DNA from: Utricularia gibba | Taxonomy: Eukaryota; Streptophyta; Magnoliopsida; Lamiales; Lentibulariaceae | Assembly (NCBI GenBank): GCA_002189035.1 | Contig: NEEC01000021.1 | Span: 1,612,001 to 1,676,000 of the forward strand | DNA: 64,000 nt | Reading direction: 5' to 3' | Shown here: piece after piece, positions 12,164 to 25,983 of the stretch | How the letters are laid out: every line of letters starts with the position of its first letter | Numbering within the stretch: position 1 is the first letter of the stretch | Program-made: the position numbers and the translations under genes | Notes under the pieces: model-generated | The model's database searches: none | Seen by the model: the letters and a program-made list of their open reading frames with translations, nothing else | What the model was told of the DNA's origin: nothing

Positions 12164-14609
12164 TCAGTAATAGGCTTTGCGGGGATTGTTCTGCACAGGT
12201 AAAGAAGTTTCTCATGTGGGGTGAGTACTCTGCAGGGCAAGAACCGAGGGTGGTGCAGCAGGCACTTACCAGGGGATTTGGTCTATAGCGATACCCGAGC
12301 ATCATCCGCTTCTTGTACTGCTCATAGATGTCGTCCTCAGCGGTCACCTCACCAGGCGCATGAGCACCCACACCCAGGTTATCCTTTTTGATATCGCCTG
12401 CCATTATTGGATTCGCAATACCAGACTTTGAACTCCCAAGCCCCTCACCTGCAGTCGAGATTTCGTAATCAACTATTTGCATGTTCGAGAGACAAGTATT
12501 CGTGAAGACGAGTACGAGCAGTAGGCCAGTCTATGTGCCTAAACGGATTATTAAAATGCTATGCATCTGTACTCACCCTCCTTCCAGCCCATCTTGGACA
12601 ACAGCCTGTGACCAACATTATCGGCCTGGATCTTTGCCTTTTCAGCATATTCTTTTGCGTACTTGTGGGCAGATGCATCACTACAAGTAGCCAAGAATTT
12701 CTCAAGCTCCTCGGAAGGGATGTAGTCGCCCATGTGATGACCCTTCTTGGGTGCTGCATGAAAGGTTATACAAGTTATGAGGCTCTAAAGAACCGTGAAG
12801 CATATCCCATATGGAAAAATAATGAAGAGAAAATGCTGTAGTGCATAAAAACGGGACAGAATTGGGGGAAGGGAGGTGTCTTCAAGTAAAAATATACCTT
12901 GCATGGACTCAGGGGGTGGCATCTCATCCTTTGAGGCCTTTGGTGGCCTCCGCTTCTCTTCTTGAGCGGCCTTTTTCATGTAGTATTCCATCATGGCTAT
13001 GGGATCAGAGGCACTTGAAGTAGCAGGCTCGCCTACAAGCATGAATGTAAAGCATCAACATGATAAAAAAAAAAAATCTAAAATGGCCTGACTCATCATA
13101 TTTCCACAAAATCGAGTAAGGGCAACAAGCATACCATATCTTCCCCCATCTTCACTTGATGCAAGGGGCCGTGGATCTGAAGAAGTCTCATACAACGCTG
13201 AGGCTGGAGTTTCATATTTGGGTTGTTGACGATGTGATCTTTGAGAGCTGCTTGATGAATGTGGAACAGTATCTAAACAAATGGGGGAAAAAAAGACGCG
13301 AACATTATAGATCAAGATAACATAATGCATGGGAACTACAACGAAAACAAACCATTTTGTGATGACTGAGACTCTCTTGTTTGGCGCAATTCTTTTTCCT
13401 CTATACTTAAGCGATGCTCATAGTACTTATAGTCTGAACAGGTAATATCATATAAGAACCTGCAACATAGAGGGGATACCGATAATTGGATAAAACATAA
13501 ACAGGGATGGATGACTAAGAGTAAACACAAAATCTCGCAAAAAAGAGGGAAAGCCACAGAATAAACCGCTTACTTAAATGGAGTGTCCCCAGGGTTTTTC
13601 TGTCTAGTTACATCCTCAAACTGCCGCCCATTTTTTGCCACAAAACTTGCTAACTTGTCTGCAACTTTCTTTACGGTAGGATCACTTGGGGAAGGTGGTA
13701 CTGCATTTCACTTAAAGAACTGATTAAAACCAAGACCATGAAGAAGTCAATTGTAAACTACTCTTGCAGTAGGCGAGCCACAATCCAAATCTTTCACAGA
13801 ACAACTCTTCCCACCAATGTTGATAGGATAAGTAAAAGCTGCATTCATCAGTCGAGAGTAATTCAAGAGTGTTTTGTTCACACTCAAGATCGATCATCAG
13901 AAATCCCACGATGATTAGCCGAAGTACACACTGCTGCCCTTAGTATTTAACAAGGACTTCAGCACAAGCAGCGCAAATAGTTGCAAGAAGCACCAAGTAA
14001 TGCAAAATGGAGATATGACAGGAATTTTAGGAAGACTACGGTTTTAGCTTGTAGCCTCACTAAACCATTGTAGAAAGCAAGGTAACATTAACATTATCGA
14101 CATGCTGCCTCAAAGGATGGCCCGACTTCAAATTTCATCCTGTTTCTTGCCACGCTATGAAAGTATAAGCCACATAAGAAAGTCAAAAAAGCAAAGGAAC
14201 TACCATTATCATTTTGTTTAGATGATTGCTCAGACGACCCCATCTGGTCCAACTTTGCCCGCTTCACTGGCACATCATCTGAAGAATTCACATCCTCTTT
14301 GTCTTCCTCATCTTCATCTTCCACAAATTTTACAGGGGGAGAGACAAGTTTTGACTTCTGCTTCAGGCTGAAAGCGAGTTTTCCTCCTGGTTGACTTCGG
14401 CTTGTGTCTTGTGAGCTATTTCTTCGAAAATCTACCTTCATTTTGGCAATGATAGTCTTTGGAGCAGAATTCAAAGAGGCGTTAGAGGCTGACTTAGAGC
14501 TGCTATCCAATGCTTCATTTTTCTTTTCCTTTTCTTGTTGGAGCTGTTTGAACCTCTCTAAGAACGACCCGTCATTAACAAAGAGACCGGGAACTGTCGC
14601 CTTATCCAT
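12164..14609 (-). CDS. SURP and G-patch domain splicing protein (SUGP1-like), 8 exons
   Basis: Nuclear pre-mRNA splicing protein; in other eukaryotes SUGP1 links the branch-site complex to a DEAH helicase through its G-patch. Exons 14609-14204, 13700-13574, 13459-13353, 13272-13135, 13032-12898, 12753-12577, 12448-12270, 12190-12164; all phases close, giving 431 residues. The N-terminus has a coiled, charged stretch (FKQLQQEKEKKNEALD) and an acidic patch EDEDEEDKED. The SURP domain spans exons 2-3 (KLASFVAKNGRQFED to FLYDITCSDYKYYEHRL). The G-patch follows (VGHRLLSKMGWKEGEGLGSS). The last exon is only 27 nt and adds NNPRKAYY after RYRPNPL. The Arabidopsis homologue is, as I recall, close to FRIENDLY, matching the order here. 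Confidence 0.93.
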
Positions 14610-16161
14610 CCCTTAATTGCTATTGCTGTTCCAGCTTAACTGATTTGCTGCTTGGAGACACGAATTAGCAGTGAAAAGGACCAATAAAATACAAGGATCT
14701 CAAATTAACCCTAACGATAGTCCACTACTTTTTATTGCCAATCTAACTTAACCAGTTTCCTTTCCTACGAAGAAACATATTTTTCACGATATAAACGCCC
14801 ATAACCGAAGGCTTCGGCGGTAGGAACCCCTAAATCTGACCCATGTTCAGAAAACTGCTCGACAAAAGATTGTGTACAAAATACCCTCAAATAAAAAAGG
14901 TTGATGATATAAGAATTCTGAACAGAAGAGGATTCACAATATTACGCAACCCCATCCCCCTTCACCAAATTTCCGAAACTTGACACATGCAGAATCAGTA
15001 GAACAGAAATAAAACCCTAGAATTTGAAGAGTATCACTTTACAATCCACAACGATCTCTCTTTACACAGGAGACCATATAAACAAAAACTCAAAACAGAA
15101 AAAAAAAAAATCAAAGTTTCAACATCGTGAAATATACCGAATACGAGGATCATATAGAGAATTTAGAAGCTTCTTCGATCGGGATCGAAACCCTAATACT
15201 CCGTTCAATCTCCGATCTCCAGGATGAAATGCTTCATTCACCTACGTCGCCGTTTTGTTTTTCACGTCATTAATACCTGTGGAAATTGATGTAAAAGCCC
15301 TGGGCCGACATGGGCCGTTGAAAAAACTCATAGCCCAATGTATTTGCAACCAGCCCAATCTGAATTAGGAATCGAGGCCGGACAAAATTTGTCTGCTTGT
15401 GGCTGATGTTTCCCACTCCCTTTTCTCACTTCAATCGAAGTGGCGTGGAGTATCTCTATCTCCCATTAGAAGGCAAGAAAGTCAGAAACCTTACCAACTC
15501 GGATTTCTAGTTTCTGTTGTGTATTTCCTATGTTTTCCAAGGCTTTTTATCAACTGGATACCTTCTGATTCCCAATTTGCTTTTCTTGGGCTTCATCACC
15601 TTCCTGTAAAGTGGGTTGCTTGGCTTGTGCTTCTAGTACCTTTTTCTGCGACATAACATTGCTTTTCTTGTGGGTTCTGAGATGCCATATTAGGTGGGCA
15701 TGCTTGTTTTGTTTTCAATATACATGAGAAAACTATGGAGCTCCATGGTTGCTGTATACAAGGAGATTCTGGGGAATCTCCTCATCTCACTGGATGATCT
15801 TTAAATGCCACAGTTTTTTAGTGATTCTTGCATTAAAAACGCTTTTCTTGGAGGTGGTGCAGTTTATTCCTGAAAGTGGTGCAGTCTGTGAAGCGGTCAC
15901 CAAGACCACCCCAATTGGGAACGATGAAGGTTTGCTGTAGTTGATTGTTAAGCGGCAGAGTTTTATAAAGATTTAGCATACAGTAACGTTGCATACGAAC
16001 AAGTTGATGAAGAGAGTCGGATATCAAAAATCCGATACATTATTTTATTCCGAATTATTGCTCAAACGCCATAGCCGCTTCACCAGCAAGAATATCAGAA
16101 GATGCACTTAGGGTTTATTTCAAACTCGGATAGACAGGTCGTGCGGGGACGTAATAACCTC
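14610..16161. other. Intergenic; splicing-gene upstream region and unassigned DNA
   Basis: The first ~600 bases are the 5' leader and promoter of the SURP/G-patch gene, with a good TTGCAG-like acceptor signal making a leader intron possible. From 15240 to 16161, short open frames occur on both strands, without domains, codon structure or splice support. Nothing further is called. Confidence 0.4.
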
Positions 16162-16347
16162 CTAATGCATGTAAACCGCAAGGAAAGAGACGAGGGCTGC
16201 TCCGATGAAGGACAAGAAGGCCGGCAGCTGGGCGACCGATCCCGACGGCGCTGGGGCCGGCGCCTCCTCCTCGTGGCCGTGGGCGGCAACAGAACTCACA
16301 ACAGCGGCGGCGAAGAGGGCGGCGACGGCGATCTTTTTCATTTCCAT
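16162..16347 (-). CDS. AGP23: Arabinogalactan peptide, AGP23-like (61 aa)
   Basis: Tiny cell-surface proteoglycan precursor. It has the classic three parts: a start MEMKKIAVAALFAAAVV with signal peptide cleaved near SVAA; a very short mature region HGHEEEAPAPAPSGS whose alternating Ala-Pro would be hydroxylated and arabinogalactosylated; and a hydrophobic C-terminal tail (FLSFIGAALVSFLAVYMH) that acts as the GPI-anchor signal. The MEMKKIA start and the -YMH/-YYLH ending are those of AG-peptide 23, which is pollen-enriched in Arabidopsis. The mature part starts with His-Gly-His-Glu3, more charged than usual. It is a single exon, with a TATA box about 75 bases upstream. Confidence 0.85.
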   Translation of the reverse strand: MEMKKIAVAALFAAAVVSSVAAHGHEEEAPAPAPSGSVAQLPAFLSFIGAALVSFLAVYMH

Positions 16348-16420
16348 GACTGAGCAGAGCGTGCACTCGCCTCGTGAATCCGGTTATGGGAACGATGATG
16401 GTGTGTTGTTGGGCGATGGA

Positions 16421-16430
16421 GGTTTTTATA
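16421..16430 (-). promoter_or_regulatory. TATA box of the arabinogalactan peptide gene
   Basis: The minus strand reads CTATAAAAACC here, a near-consensus plant TATA element. It lies about 75 bases before the ATG at 16347, leaving a short leader of roughly 45 bases. Confidence 0.6.
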
Positions 16431-16763
16431 GCCCGTTGATGCCTTGTTTGAAAACAGGTAGAACCGTTGGTTTTATATGCTATTTTTGGAAGGATTAATT
16501 TCGAGTGGTTGGTCGGTCGGTCGGTCTCCTTTGTAAATTCTGTTATTTAAGGATTATAAATAGTAAATTAAGAGAAACCTTTTATTTATTAATTATTATT
16601 GTAATAAAACACAGTAATTAATTATTATTAAAATAAAAAAAAAGGACCCTAAACTTTTTTTTAATTTACAAGAATGAAATTCGATAAATACGAAAATTCT
16701 CCGCGCACACACACACAACACTTGGGCTCGCATGCAACAAGACGACCTCCCATCGGATTTTAG

Positions 16764-18000
16764 TCAAACCACCACGAACTCCGGCTCCTCCACCTCCGAC
16801 AGCCAGTCGCCGGCATCGTCCTCGGCATCGAGGTTGCCGCCATTGTTCCTCACACCGGCACCGTGGCCGTGGCCGAACGCCTTTATATGATCCTTGAGAG
16901 ATCGCTTATGCTTAAAATCCGACCCACAACAGCAGTACCAAACCTTCCCGCAGTTCTTCTCATGCGTCCGCCAATCACCTTTCACAGCGAACGCCTTGGA
17001 GCATCTCCGGCAGGCGAACGGCTTCGCACCATGCTTGCGCTTGTAGTGCGTCTGCAACGTGCGGAAGTCCTTCAAGGGCCGGCCACGTGGATCATCGACG
17101 TTGTGCTTGCAGCCCGGCCAACAGCAATAGCACGGCAGCCGGAGCATCGCCGACGGCTGCGTGCCGCGAAGTGATTCCGGCCCCTTCCGGTACTGGGATC
17201 CGTGCCCCCACATATGCATCTGCTTACAGATAAAGCACATTTTAGATAAGTAGCAACGAATCATCTCGTTAACACACATAGATCGAGATTACATGATTGC
17301 TCTACTATATCTGGGTTTCAATCTCATTGACAACATGCTAATCTATAACAATTGATTGGTTCTCTGAAATCTTGCTTTTGAAGAATAAATCATAGATCTG
17401 TTTCTTTCGGGAAAAAATGGGGTTTGACTACAGAAACAGTACTCTATCAAACCTTTCTTTGTAAACATCCTATTCAACACAAAAAAATAAGTAAAGCAAA
17501 CAAAGGCATTAAAGAAGGTGAAAAGAATTTCTGACTGAAAAGACCTAAACATGGAAACTGAATGACACAAACATGCAGTAACTGTTAGATCTGAAGCTTA
17601 GTTTTTTTATCAGCACTTGATATGGCTCTCCAACTACCAATCTTGTAGCACTACACTAGTAAGTTACCTGCAAATTGTTGTAGCGGTTGAAGGTCTTGAA
17701 GCAAAGAGGGCAGGAGAACTGTGTAGGGCCAATGAGGATCTGGGTAGGAGTAGGGATCCAGTACTGGCCACCCATGTTGAGCTTGTTCAAGGGCAATCCA
17801 GAGAGGATGTCGATCCCGTCTTTCTCTGCCGCCGTCTGATCGTTGGAAAAAACCCTTGATCTGTGATCATCTGGCTGGCTTCCAAGCCCTATCTGGAGAT
17901 CTACTTCTCCTCCATGGGAACTGGAATTGGGAACTGAAACATGGGGTTCCTCCGTGGAGGAATGGAGAGGGAGGAAGTTGAAGCATGTTTGGTTTTTCAT
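16764..18000 (-). CDS. WIP6: WIP-domain C2H2 zinc-finger transcription factor (WIP6/DOT5-like)
   Basis: Plant nuclear transcription factor of the WIP family (TT1, NTT, DOT5). Exons 18000-17668 and 17219-16764 give 262 residues, with the single intron inside the first finger, as in the family. The WIP motif region reads [21 protein letters not shown]. Four Cys/His fingers follow: [41 protein letters not shown], and [16 protein letters not shown]. The tail is acidic. [17 protein letters not shown] and [15 protein letters not shown] resemble WIP6/DOT5 (leaf vein and shoot development in Arabidopsis) more than TT1; the subgroup is from memory. The N-terminal half is short and Ser/Asp-rich. Confidence 0.88.
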
Positions 18001-18126
18001 GATTTAGGGATTCAGGAGAAGGAGACTGAGGGGTGTTGGGGTAGTGAGAGATGATGGATGACTTGTTGCTTTTGTCTTGGTGTTTTCTTTACTTAGCTTT
18101 TGGGCACCTTTGTCTTTCTCTAGGTG

Positions 18127-18134
18127 TATATATA
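18127..18134 (-). promoter_or_regulatory. Possible TATA box of the WIP gene
   Basis: TATATATA inside the palindrome GTGTATATATACAC, 127 bases upstream of the WIP start codon. The position is plausible for a core promoter with an ~95-base leader. Confidence 0.4.
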
Positions 18135-20466
18135 CACATAGATACAAGCTGTCATGATTGAAATGTGACATAGTGAGTATGAAAACATGATGCGGATGCT
18201 CCTCTTATGTCCACATGAGGCAGCAGCAAAAATACCAGCTCACTGCTTTGCATGATTCACTATAAACCATTCTCAATCTAAATCTATCTTAACAGAAAGC
18301 TCAGGGGGGTTGCGCCGACGCAGACTTTGCGGAGGAGGAGGAGGAGAAGGCTACAGAACCATGGCGTGCAGGATGGTCGATGGGGCTACTCCCACTCTGC
18401 AACTACCCGATCTTGAAGTGGTCCACTCAGTCCCTTCACAAGTCTTCATCGGTGCAACCAAGTGAAGAGTACGCCTTGTGATTGTTTCTAAGTTCTCAAG
18501 CTCGCTACTCTGGGAGCCATGATCATGATAGCTTATCCAGCTTTCCACGTCTTAAGCTTTTGAAGTGATCTGTGGCTTCCCTGTTTTCCTGCGAGCCATT
18601 GAGCCGATGGGTTTTCCAAGCATTACCCAAGACACTTAACCACAAAGAGCCAAAGGCGTGACTGGCCACAATTTCTTCATCGTGGAGCTAAGATTTGAAA
18701 GCAACAGCACATCCGTTTTATTGTTTCTCTACATGTTTTTTCATCATAAAAAATTACACAAAAGCCGAAAAAAATGGCAATAAAAACTGGGAGTAGGAGT
18801 AGAAGACAAGGTCTAATAAATAATTTTGCGTAGTACATTAGCATATTTAATTTGAATATGACAACAGTGGAAGACAGTGCCCCATGTGGTCATGATGCGT
18901 AGATATTGAGGTTCCCAAGGTTGCACGAGTGCCGCTCTGTTCTACTGCGTGCCTTCCCAGACACCATTCACCATCCTCTAACCATATGATCCAATCCATT
19001 CATGAATGCACGTAGAGCTGAAGGAGTCCTCCTGTCTTCTTCCTTTTTTCTGCGTAGTGTGAGATATTAATGATTCCAACGGATAACTCAGGTGTTAGCA
19101 GGATGTTATGCTTTGTACGACATGAATTCTCCCACTTGGCATCCTAAATGCTTGTGTTAGCCAAACACAGACCAGACAACATGTGTGTGGGTTTCATAAG
19201 CACCCCATCTCGCAATGGAACCGACTCGGGCTAGCCGTATATAAGCATGGTAGCGCACACACGGACCCGTCAGGGTGAGGTCCTCGTAATGGGAAGGGGT
19301 GGGCGGAGACAAGGAGAGGTTGGCATGTCAGGGGAGAAAGGGACCTATGAGGTGAAACATTTTTCGATGGGGTGGTGAGAAATATTGACATTAGTAACTG
19401 CGCGGTAAATGTGAAACCGAGAGTGTCACACTACTCCCCAGTGACAGCGACTGGTGATGGTGCATCAATGTTGGTTCCGGAAGCCTGGATCGTTGTATCC
19501 CTGCTCCATAACCCTCAGCTCAACCTGCGGAGATGAGGTAGGGCTGCTGCTCTTGAAGGAGGAGTCCCCATTTGCCCCATTGGGAGAGGAACCAACCAGG
19601 TGTACTTTTGAATTTTGTAGTATTATTAGTTGTGTTGTTATTGAGGGAAGGAGATGAGGTTTGTGTGTGTGTGTTGTTTCACTGTTTAGTAATAAAGACT
19701 GGCAGTGGGGCACTATCATTGCAGTGATTCAAAAGTGGGGTGAGAATTTTTGTTTGGATGTGTATTTATTTGTGTATGGGGTCAAGAGACTACTTTTGTA
19801 AGCACTGGCGTCATGTGGGAAACACGTGAGCGGGAAACTGCACAAGGGGCAGCGACAACAACTGCAGGCGACTCAGCGCCAGGGAGAAAACCAGCAGCTC
19901 TCTGGGAGGGGAGGGAGAGGAGGAGGAGGAAGAGGAGGAGGAAGAGGAGGAAGAGGAGGAGGAGGGCAGGCATGTAATTTCACAACAACCCACAACTCCT
20001 CAACTTGAGCTCAGCCCCCTTGGTACGCACGCGTCTTCTGGTTGCCAGACACATGGAGTTGAGCTAAGAACTGTACCTCAACTACTAGAACTCTACTCTG
20101 TTATCTGTGTTAGGGATGAAACTGGAGTGGTGGAACTACCTTCATGCACTCTTTGGTTCAAGTGAATTGTGTAATGTTGCTGCGTTGTATGATTGTCTGG
20201 TTGTTACTGTGACAAGGAACAAGCTTCTATTTTCATGGAAAACCAAGAACAAGCTTTTAGTTTCAGAGGAGGGAGCACAAAGAAGGACCAACTGTCTGGA
20301 AGAGCAGGATGCGTACTTTATCATGAGCATGAATGGTAGGATTCATTCCCATACACAAAGATGATATAATCAACAACATTGATGAAAGAGGCAGAGAAAT
20401 GTACTTCCAGGTTGCACTCCTACTACACCCCATGGCAATGCTTTCTGGAGACAAGAGTGGATGGCT
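18135..20466. other. Gene-poor region upstream of WIP
   Basis: No supported gene. Open frames here are short, overlap one another on opposite strands, and lack domains. A long purine tract at 19904-19966 is the only strong sequence feature. The region ends in the 3' untranslated part of MIA40. Confidence 0.5.
19904..19966 (+). repeat. 63-base uninterrupted purine tract, (GGA)n-rich
   Basis: Every base from 19904 to 19966 is G or A, mostly GGA and GGAAGA units. Such mirror-like homopurine runs can form triplex DNA. Overlapping frames encoding poly-Ser/Leu or Arg-Gly on the two strands are by-products of the repeat. Confidence 0.85.
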
Positions 20467-20835
20467 CTACGAACTTGGCTCTCCCTCTTGCTCGCCTCCC
20501 TCATCCTCTAAAACATCGCTCGAGAATGCACTGGGATTCTCTTTGATGCATTTCTGTAAAGCCACGAAAGGGTGGACACAGTCGGACCCCTTTTCATCAG
20601 CAGTGCTCTTGAGAAAGCAGAGAAAAGCATCCGAGAATTGAACTCCGCAGGGGCTGGAACGCAGGTGCGCTATGCAGGGGCACTCCAATGCCTTTTCAGC
20701 ATTTAGAGATCCATCTGTGTCCTGGCCACCGTACGCAGCAGCGTCGGCGATTGATGAGTGGAGATCCTGTGATGGGGTAGGAATTGATGCGGTATGATTC
20801 TCCTCGAGGGATGAAGAACTTTGTGCTTGCCCCAT
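20467..20835 (-). CDS. MIA40: MIA40, intermembrane-space import and oxidative folding protein
   Basis: Oxidoreductase that traps and oxidises twin-Cys proteins entering the mitochondrial intermembrane space; the plant form also acts in peroxisomes and is soluble. A single exon of 122 residues starts MGQAQSSSS, the usual plant MIA40 start without a membrane anchor. The redox-active CPC motif (ECPCIAHLRSSPC) is followed by a coiled-coil-helix fold with two CX9C pairs: CGVQFSDAFLC and CVHPFVALQKC. All six family cysteines are present. The C-terminal tail is acidic (EDEGGEQEGE). It is isolated, with more than 2 kb of gene-free DNA on both sides. Confidence 0.96.
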   Translation of the reverse strand: MGQAQSSSSLEENHTASIPTPSQDLHSSIADAAAYGGQDTDGSLNAEKALECPCIAHLRSSPCGVQFSDAFLCFLKSTADEKGSDCVHPFVALQKCIKENPSAFSSDVLEDEGGEQEGEPSS

Positions 20836-23800
20836 TTTTCAACTGAAACGTTGCAATCTCTCATCAGAACTAGAAAAACGGTAGCTTGTACACGGGAATC
20901 AAGAGTCTCAATTCATGTTGCAGATCGGATTACGAACAAAGTTAGGCTACAAATAAGATAGCCTCTAACTCATGGAATTCATCTCCCTGACCAGACTGTG
21001 AACGCAATGACCTCGATCATTTCATCGAACAGGTCGTGGCCATGCATCAAGATTCCGCAAATAACGATCAGTTGGTAAGAAAACAAGCCACTAAAACTAC
21101 CTGCCACCGTAGACCCCAAGAGAGGTTGGTTGGGATCAAGACTCTCCCTTTTTGCAAAGCAGCAGCTTCCACCGGTACCAAATTTCTCATGCGTGTTTTC
21201 ACTGGGTATATGCTCTCTGCATGAACCCTTTTCCTTCTGAGAATTTATTTAATCACCAAATAAAAATTCATAAAATAAGCCCGAGTCACAAGCCCATTTA
21301 GTCTCAGGCCTGACGTTGTATGGGCCATGCAATCCGCAGGCCCGATGACACATGGAAATCCTTGACCTTGTGGGCCATCCAAAATAGCACTAGACTTTCT
21401 TAATTACGTTTTGATGCATTGATTAGTGTTAAATCGGTCAAAACAAATAATATTGTATAAAAAGAATCTAATGTATATTACCATGGATTAGAGGATTGGG
21501 ATGGTTCTAATATTCATTCTAAAATGTTGATCTTGGAGTGGCCCCTAAAGTGAGACAACAAGACTTGACTTAAAAGGAGCAGTTGGGATGTCCAAAAACG
21601 GGATATGAACTGGGACTGGGAGGATTGGTGACTAGACAGTAGATACCAAACACCTCCACTACCAGCATGGGCGCTGCTTATGATCTGAAGGTGCAGGAAT
21701 CCCATTCATTTGAAACCTGAAGCCACCCCATTTCATTTTCTGCAAGTGGGTGCCAGTTGGGTCATTACAGCAACAAAGGGGAGAAAACCAGAAACATATC
21801 CTCGAAAGAGGCTGCAAGATCTAGCTATCGCATATGGGGGTATGGAGCTAGTTGGTCAAGGCATTGGTAAAGATGGATGGATGGAGGAACCGTTGTTGTC
21901 AGCATGCCCACCCACCCACCCACGTCGAATGTGCCGACACGGCGACACGCCGACTCCTATATGCTTTTACAGTAGTAATCTTTTTCTTTTCTTTTATGGA
22001 ATGATTGTCGGAGTTGGCGTGGTGCCATTCTGTATTAAGTGGTGCTGGTTTATCCACCTTCGCTTCACGTTAAATCAGTGTTTATGTGTCCCCTTTTTGC
22101 CCCACAAGATCAAACGTGTCTGCCATTTGTGATCTTCTTCCTCTGTCCAAGCTGTAAAAAGGCATTATCTTTCATGGTGATGGATGATGAATAAGCAAAG
22201 AGAAAATCTTCCTCCCTCACACGCACATGCTTGTCAGACCCCTAAAGGAACACAATAATAAAAACAAAACAGATGAACTGTGTTTTGTTGTAGATTCTGA
22301 CGAATAATGGTGTTGAGTTTCCTGGCGTTGGACTTCTTGGATTCTAAGGTATTGACTGTTTCCTCATCTTCTGTTGCCCCCTAAAATGTGTGTACCCACC
22401 CTTCCTGCATTAGCCCCTTCCATAACAACAGACACCATATGGAAGAAAGCCTGCGAGCACACAAGATGCCTGAATGAGCTTCCTCTTCTTGCTCTTATGC
22501 CTATTGGGCTCCGACTGCCATCCTGCCTCTGATGAGCACAAGACGGAGAGATCAGAACACCATACTCTGGGCTCTTTCTAGGAAGAAAAAAAAAAGTATT
22601 TAGTGGGAAGATTCTCTTTTGATGTTCCCAAAACTCATCAGTGTGCCCTGCGAAGCTTGAGCACCATCAGATATTGTGAAGATATGCTCTTGTTTTGTGT
22701 TGACAGAATCTTAGAAAAAAACAGGTGAGGGACAAAGAATCATAATTCTTTTTTAAGTATAATATTGTTCCATGGGATAAACACAACACCTACCAGAAGC
22801 CTTTTTGTGAACTGCCTGCTCCTCCTTGAAACTTATATCGACACAACAATGGAATCGTTTTGAACTTTTTTTAACTCCTCTCTTTTCACTTTATGCCAAC
22901 TCTTTTTCACCATCTCTGTACTGTACTTTCACTCCTTACCCATAACTCACCTTTGCTGCCTCTTTCTCCCCTTTTCTCCTACTTGTGTCACTCCCCTCCT
23001 GTCATTGCCATGTTCCATGCTGTAATCTAGTTGAACAGCCTTTGCTTGTACTAAAGGTCTGGATAGTGCACATTCCACCAGAGCTCTGAGATCAGCGACC
23101 TCACTAGAAAAACCAATGCATATCACCATATGGTCCTGAGCGCAAAAGGGTGCTTTGCTTTGCTTGCCTAAGATCCGTGGGTTATCAACCAACTAAAGCT
23201 TAAAGAGAACGAAGAGAATCAAACGTGTTAAAGATAAAAACTTGATCTTTCTTGGCCCATATGTCGGGAACGAGACACCACAGATGCTGAACCAGTCAAC
23301 AAAGGCAGGATGCATCCCACATCTAAACGTAACAAAGTTAAAGGAAAACTCTTTTTATAAGATTAAGTGACGTGACTAATAATCGAAACGCAGTTCATTA
23401 GATCATCTTTTTGAAGAGCCAAACATCTCCTTTTCTCACAAAGCAGGCGCACATTTCATCAATCTTCACGTATCTCCAACATCTCGTTGTTTCCCTTTCA
23501 TTGCTAAGTGACGCAGCATGAAAAGGATCTCAGTCTACGTCACCGTATCCACGTTCTGGATACGGTGATGTTTGTGCCTGAGGTGATGGATGAATGAGTC
23601 AGCTGATTCACTGCAGTAACTGGTAAACGGAACTGTTAGGAAAGTGTTACCTTTACACAAGGATGAGATCATATTTGGCTGTGCTGGTGAGATTTGCTAT
23701 TTTGTCCTTGTATGGACAAGCAAAAGCTGTGAAGTATGGCTTAAAAACTATGTTGAAAAGGCAGCAAGGAGATCTATGGAAATCTTGTCTTCGTAGTGAT

Positions 23801-24058
23801 GCCGTTTACCTTTTCTTGAAATGGGAATATCTCTTTGTTCCCCTGCGAAGAGAACACCTCAGAAACAAGTAATAAGGATGTTGAGATCAGCATAAAGTGT
23901 TGCCGCAAGTGGCCAGTCTTGTTACGGATATTTGTAATTTGACTTTCAAATCCAAAGCCGTCTTCTTTAAATCCCACATCATTTCCCCATTTCTTGCATT
24001 CAGCTTCCACATTTTTCTTCTCCCTTGCCCCTACTGTTTTTCACAGAAGCCACAGAAA
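20836..24058. other. Long gene-free region, about 3.2 kb
   Basis: This is the MIA40 upstream region and the cytokinin dehydrogenase promoter. A 140-codon frame at 21710-22132 (+) has no domain and poor composition and is not called. A (CCCA)n stretch lies near 21904 and a strong hairpin at 23537-23571. A non-coding RNA gene cannot be excluded, but no known miRNA sequence was recognised. Confidence 0.5.
23537..23571. repeat. Near-perfect 15-bp hairpin with 5-nt loop
   Basis: TCACCGTATCCA at 23540-23551 is the exact reverse complement of 23557-23568, with loop CGTTC between. The stem extends by a G-T wobble and two more pairs on each side. It lies about 490 bases upstream of the cytokinin dehydrogenase start codon. 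Confidence 0.85.

Positions 24059-25983
<1,925 letters not shown>

Noticed and set aside
18297-18316. Sequence resembling miR390 (AAGCTCAGG then GGGGTTGCGCC)
   Set aside because: It differs from miR390 by two changes and a deletion. No star strand lies within 150 bases, and a minus-strand TAS3 reading has no tasiARF nearby.
19782-20008. Overlapping frames rich in Arg/Gly or Ser/Leu
   Set aside because: They are translations of the purine tract, not genes.
21359-21382. tasiARF-like string CCTTGACCTTGTGGGCC
   Set aside because: It matches only the core of tasiARF and has no miR390 site on either side, so it is most likely chance.
21710-22132. 140-codon plus-strand open frame
   Set aside because: It has no recognisable domain, passes through a (CCCA)n repeat, and has biased hydrophobic composition without splice or promoter support.
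23774-24058. Upstream in-frame extension of cytokinin dehydrogenase (54 codons)
   Set aside because: It starts at a non-ATG codon, and the ATG at 24059 begins directly with a signal-peptide-like sequence.
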